From assembly GCA_016710685.1 (NCBI GenBank), contig JADJVC010000020.1:1-44286 (forward strand): 44,286 nt of DNA, in the 5' to 3' direction. Of the stretch, positions 42,290-44,286 are shown one piece after another (the first letter of the stretch is position 1; the number at the start of each line of letters is the position of its first letter). The position numbers were made by a program, and so were the translations under genes. This DNA comes from Flavobacteriales bacterium (lineage in GTDB: Bacteria; Bacteroidota; Bacteroidia; Flavobacteriales_F; PHOS-HE28). The notes under the pieces were generated by a model. The model was not told where the DNA came from, searched no databases, and saw only the letters and a program-made list of their open reading frames with translations.

Positions 42290-42658
42290 ATGCGCCTCGA
42301 CAAATTCCTCTGGTGCGTGCGCTTGTGCAAAACGCGCAGCATAGCCGCCGAGGAATGCAAAAAAGGGCATGCGCGGCTCAAAGGGAACGAAGCCAAAGCA
42401 AGCGCCGAAGTACATGTCGGCGACAGCGTTTCCATACGGCAAGCGCCCATCTGGCGCGTATTTGAGGTGAAGGCGATCCCGCCATCACGCGTGGGTGCCA
42501 AGCTGGTCGCGGAATATGTAACGGACAATACGCCTTGGGAAGATTTGGAGAAGCAGGAGATCGCCCGAAAAGTGCAGGCCGCAAGCCGAGACCCTGGCAC
42601 GGGCAGACCCACAAAGCGCGACCGGCGTGATATTTCGCGGTTTAGTAGTGAAGGATGA
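42290..42658 (+). CDS. S4-domain RNA-binding protein, Hsp15 (HslR) family
   Basis: The 122-residue protein begins MRLDKFLWCVRLCKTRSIAA, the S4 fold, followed by ECKKGHARLKGNEAKASAEV and a basic C terminus (GTGRPTKRDRRDISRF). In E. coli Hsp15 binds stalled 50S subunits that carry nascent chain and tRNA; the family role is assumed here. The right arm of an inverted heptamer repeat ends 8 bp upstream of the start, so the repeat could fold in the leader. Confidence 0.9.
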   Translation: MRLDKFLWCVRLCKTRSIAAEECKKGHARLKGNEAKASAEVHVGDSVSIRQAPIWRVFEVKAIPPSRVGAKLVAEYVTDNTPWEDLEKQEIARKVQAASRDPGTGRPTKRDRRDISRFSSEG

Positions 42659-42680
42659 ACAGGATTAGCTGATGAGAACG

Positions 42681-42721
42681 ATTAGCTGATGGTCGCTACT
42701 GGCAACCCATCTGAGCTAATC
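42681..42721. repeat. Hairpin repeat flanking the toxin-antitoxin pair, copy 1
   Basis: TTAGCTGATGGTCGCTACTG, then GCAACCCATCTGAGCTAAT, is a ~40-bp direct repeat of 43436-43476. It contains the stop codon of the PIN gene and can fold with AGCTGATGG against CCATC-AGCT. Confidence 0.7.
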
Positions 42722-43138
42722 GGCATTACAGATGGTCGCTAAAAACTGAGCTGGCGTCATAACCGGGAGCCGTGCCTTCCGGTAGTCCTTCACATTTCTG
42801 GTAACGAAAACATCTACTCGTTGCGCAAGCGCGCAATAATGTTGAAGTGCGTCCTCGAAGTCATTGAATTCTGAGGCCAAGGCTTGGTCAAGAATACGTT
42901 CATCCGTATTGGCCACATGAAGGAGCGGCCTAAACTCGATCAATTTAGAAACAGCCAAAGCACTGGTGTGCTTCTGCCTGAAATGATAAAACCAATGCGA
43001 GAAGCTCAATGCAGAGACGAAAAGTTCGATGTCGCGCTGGTGGGCCAGTTGTATGATTTGCTCTGCTTCAATAAAATATGGCTTGCGCATTAAGAGAAAG
43101 TCAAACCCGACATCCGCATCGAGATAGACCTTTTTCAT
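42716..43138 (-). CDS. PIN-domain toxin-like ribonuclease (VapC-type)
   Basis: The 140-residue PIN domain begins MKKVYLDADVGFDFLLMRKP with the first acidic metal ligands (Asp7, Asp9). It continues with EAEQIIQLAHQRDIELFVSA and EFNDFEDALQHYCALAQRVD (Glu/Asp ligands), and ends VTRNVKDYRKARLPVMTPAQ. PIN toxins cleave RNA; the target is unknown. Its start overlaps the antitoxin stop by 4 bp, the usual order for VapBC-like modules. The last codons (TICNAD) are encoded by the flanking repeat. Confidence 0.85.
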   Translation of the reverse strand: MKKVYLDADVGFDFLLMRKPYFIEAEQIIQLAHQRDIELFVSALSFSHWFYHFRQKHTSALAVSKLIEFRPLLHVANTDERILDQALASEFNDFEDALQHYCALAQRVDVFVTRNVKDYRKARLPVMTPAQFLATICNAD

Positions 43139-43386
43139 AGGCCGTAGCGTTTGGCCACGTGCTTGGCATATTCCCGTTTCAAGTCATATGACTTCGGAAG
43201 CTTCGCATCTGTGGCCAAGCTCTTCACATATTCCGAAACGACCACTTTGGCCTTGGGCTTCTTCAATGACGTGGTGCGCAGAAATTCCTCAATAAGCCGA
43301 CTGAGGCTCGTTTGCTGAGCAGCTGCGTACGCCTTGGCTTGATCGATGACCGACTCGTCCAGCGAAAGGGTGAGCTTGGTTTTCAT
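43135..43386 (-). CDS. DUF6364 / ribbon-helix-helix antitoxin
   Basis: The 83-residue protein MKTKLTLSLDESVIDQAKAY with AYAAAQQTSLSRLIEEFLRT is a ribbon-helix-helix DNA-binding N terminus of the DUF6364 type. A charged tail (SYDLKREYAKHVAKRYGL) probably wraps the PIN toxin. ATG 43386 is used; upstream codons cross the promoter. The gene precedes the toxin and overlaps it (ATGA). It likely represses its own operon through the palindromic operator at 43387-43415. Confidence 0.8.
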   Translation of the reverse strand: MKTKLTLSLDESVIDQAKAYAAAQQTSLSRLIEEFLRTTSLKKPKAKVVVSEYVKSLATDAKLPKSYDLKREYAKHVAKRYGL

Positions 43387-43424
43387 ACGTACAAATATAA
43401 GGACAAGTATACGTATCTTCCAAA
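43387..43424 (-). promoter_or_regulatory. Promoter and palindromic operator of the toxin-antitoxin pair
   Basis: On the minus strand TATATTTG (43392-43399) is an exact -7 box only 5 bp before the ATG, with CTTTG (43421-43425) as a -33 element 21 bp upstream. ACGTATAC and GTACGT flank the box as an imperfect palindrome (43387-43415), the expected site for antitoxin autoregulation. Transcripts would be essentially leaderless. Confidence 0.55.
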
Positions 43425-43435
43425 GCAATGTTGGA

Positions 43436-43476
43436 ATAGCTGATGGTCGCTACTGGGAACTCCATCAGCTAATCCA
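43436..43476. repeat. Hairpin repeat flanking the toxin-antitoxin pair, copy 2
   Basis: TAGCTGATGG and CCATCAGCTA (10 bp, perfect) flank a 15-base loop. The block is a direct copy of 42681-42721. ATCAGCTAATCAGCTAATC follows at about 43480. Confidence 0.75.
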
Positions 43477-43505
43477 ACACATCAGCTAATCAGCTAATCA
43501 AAACC

Positions 43506-44286
43506 TCACATCCGCTCCGGCACCGCAATACCCAAGCAGCCCATGGCCTTCTTCACGGCATCGGCCACAGCTTGGCTCAGAGCCAACCGAAAGGCACGTT
43601 TGGCGGCATCTTCCTCTTTCAACACGGGCACGGTCTGGTAGAAACCGTTGTAGGCCTTCACCAATTCGTAAGTCTGGTTGGCCAAAGCAGCGGGATCCAG
43701 CTTCAAAGCCGCTTCCTGCAAAACCACTGGCATTTGGTGCAGCAACTTGATCACGTTGCGTTCCTCTTGGAGCAGTGCATAATCGCCACTTGCCAGTTTC
43801 CCGGAAATACCGGCCGCATGAACGCCTGACAACTGAGAACTGACAACTGACAACTCCTTCCCTTTCCTCAGTAAACTGCGGATCCGAGCATACGTGTACT
43901 GGATAAACGGCCCCGTATGCCCCTGCAGGTCAATGCTGGCTTTGGGATCAAAGAGCATGCGTTTCTTGGGATCCACCTTCAGCAGGAAATACTTCAGCGC
44001 CGCCATGCCGATCTGCTCGAACAGCTCATCCTTTTCCGCTGCGGAAAAGTCATCGAGCTTGCTCAGCTCCTCCCCTGTGTTGCGCGCTTCCTGCACCATT
44101 TCGGCCATCAGATCGTCGGCATCCACCACGGTGCCTTCACGGCTCTTCATTTTGCCGTGTGGCAGGTCCACCATGCCGTAACTGAGGTGGTGCAGGCCGT
44201 CCGCCCAAGAGTACCCCAGCTTTTTCAGGATGAGGAAGAGCACCTTGAAGTGGTAGTCCTGCTCGTTGCCTACGGTGTAAATGAGC
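43506..44286 (-). CDS. argS: Arginyl-tRNA synthetase, C-terminal part (window edge)
   Basis: The frame is open to the window edge and gives the last ~259 residues. YTVGNEQDYHFKVLF, HLSYGMVDLPHGKMKSREGT with the KMSKS-like KMKSREG signature, FIQYTYARIRSLLRK and the anticodon-binding DALR domain ending LLGIAVPERM are all ArgRS features (last residues CLGIAVPERM here). Between RSLLRKGKE and the next conserved helix the frame contains LSVVSSQLSG, encoded by four GTTGTCA-type repeat units (43825-43857) that preserve the frame. The start codon lies outside the window. Confidence 0.95.
   Translation of the reverse strand, partial: LIYTVGNEQDYHFKVLFLILKKLGYSWADGLHHLSYGMVDLPHGKMKSREGTVVDADDLMAEMVQEARNTGEELSKLDDFSAAEKDELFEQIGMAALKYFLLKVDPKKRMLFDPKASIDLQGHTGPFIQYTYARIRSLLRKGKELSVVSSQLSGVHAAGISGKLASGDYALLQEERNVIKLLHQMPVVLQEAALKLDPAALANQTYELVKAYNGFYQTVPVLKEEDAAKRAFRLALSQAVADAVKKAMGCLGIAVPERM
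43825..43857 (-). repeat. GTTGTCA heptamers inside the argS reading frame
   Basis: On the minus strand GAGTTGTCAGTTGTCAG, then TTCTCAGTTGTCAGG, is four 7-bp units of the family found at 4523 and 42141, here within coding sequence and translated as ELSVVSSQLSG. Confidence 0.8.

Overview
The window looks like chromosomal DNA of a fairly GC-rich member of the Bacteroidota, most likely Flavobacteriales. Pointers are a T9SS-type C-terminal sorting domain, a DUF6913 gene between ligA and dapA, a DUF4421-type outer-membrane protein, DUF349 and DUF6364 families, and promoter-like TAnnTTTG boxes just ahead of several starts. Species cannot be fixed from the sequence.

Bases 1-4514 are accessory and visibly less GC-rich up to about 3040. 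They hold a small proline-rich ORF, the last ~30 codons of a type I specificity subunit (hsdS), and then a tightly packed four-gene operon. Its products are a membrane/coiled-coil protein, an Mrr-like nuclease, a TIR-like protein with a C-terminal membrane helix, and a uracil-DNA-glycosylase-like protein. Three of the junctions are 4-bp ATGA overlaps, including the one with the hsdS tail. An orphan hsdM follows after a gene-free gap. This operon is the best candidate here for an undescribed (anti-phage) system. All four genes carry frameshifts in the sequence as given, so they were read by joining frames.

From 4647 the content is mainly housekeeping. In order: a DnaQ-like exonuclease; prmC-ligA-DUF6913-dapA (minus strand); ribD-EamA transporter-YigZ family (plus, overlapping); a thioesterase; dnaA; a low-MW tyrosine phosphatase and an RsmI-like methylase; a fatty-acid desaturase; an enoyl-CoA hydratase; DUF349; mscL; a FecCD/FecE-type ABC pair; DUF3817; and guaA coupled to a LysM lipoprotein-like gene. 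Next come rimK, a phytanoyl-CoA dioxygenase, an SDR, a PAP2/SMS-like membrane protein, a GT22-like mannosyltransferase, TerC, a secreted serine protease, dinB, a T9SS-sorted cupredoxin, a toroid-repeat secreted protein, DUF4421, typA, tRNA-Arg(CCG), an Hsp15-like S4 protein, a PIN/DUF6364 toxin-antitoxin pair and the 3' part of argS.

A second theme is a set of dispersed intergenic repeats built from 7-bp (and 13-bp) units: GTTGTCM, GGTACYG plus ACTGCCNCTGCCA, and TGATGTCT-type. Several form long inverted repeats, one lies in frame inside argS, and another hairpin repeat brackets the toxin-antitoxin pair. Single-base frameshifts also occur in otherwise intact core genes, so some indels are probably assembly errors; they are far denser in the first 2.6 kb than elsewhere.
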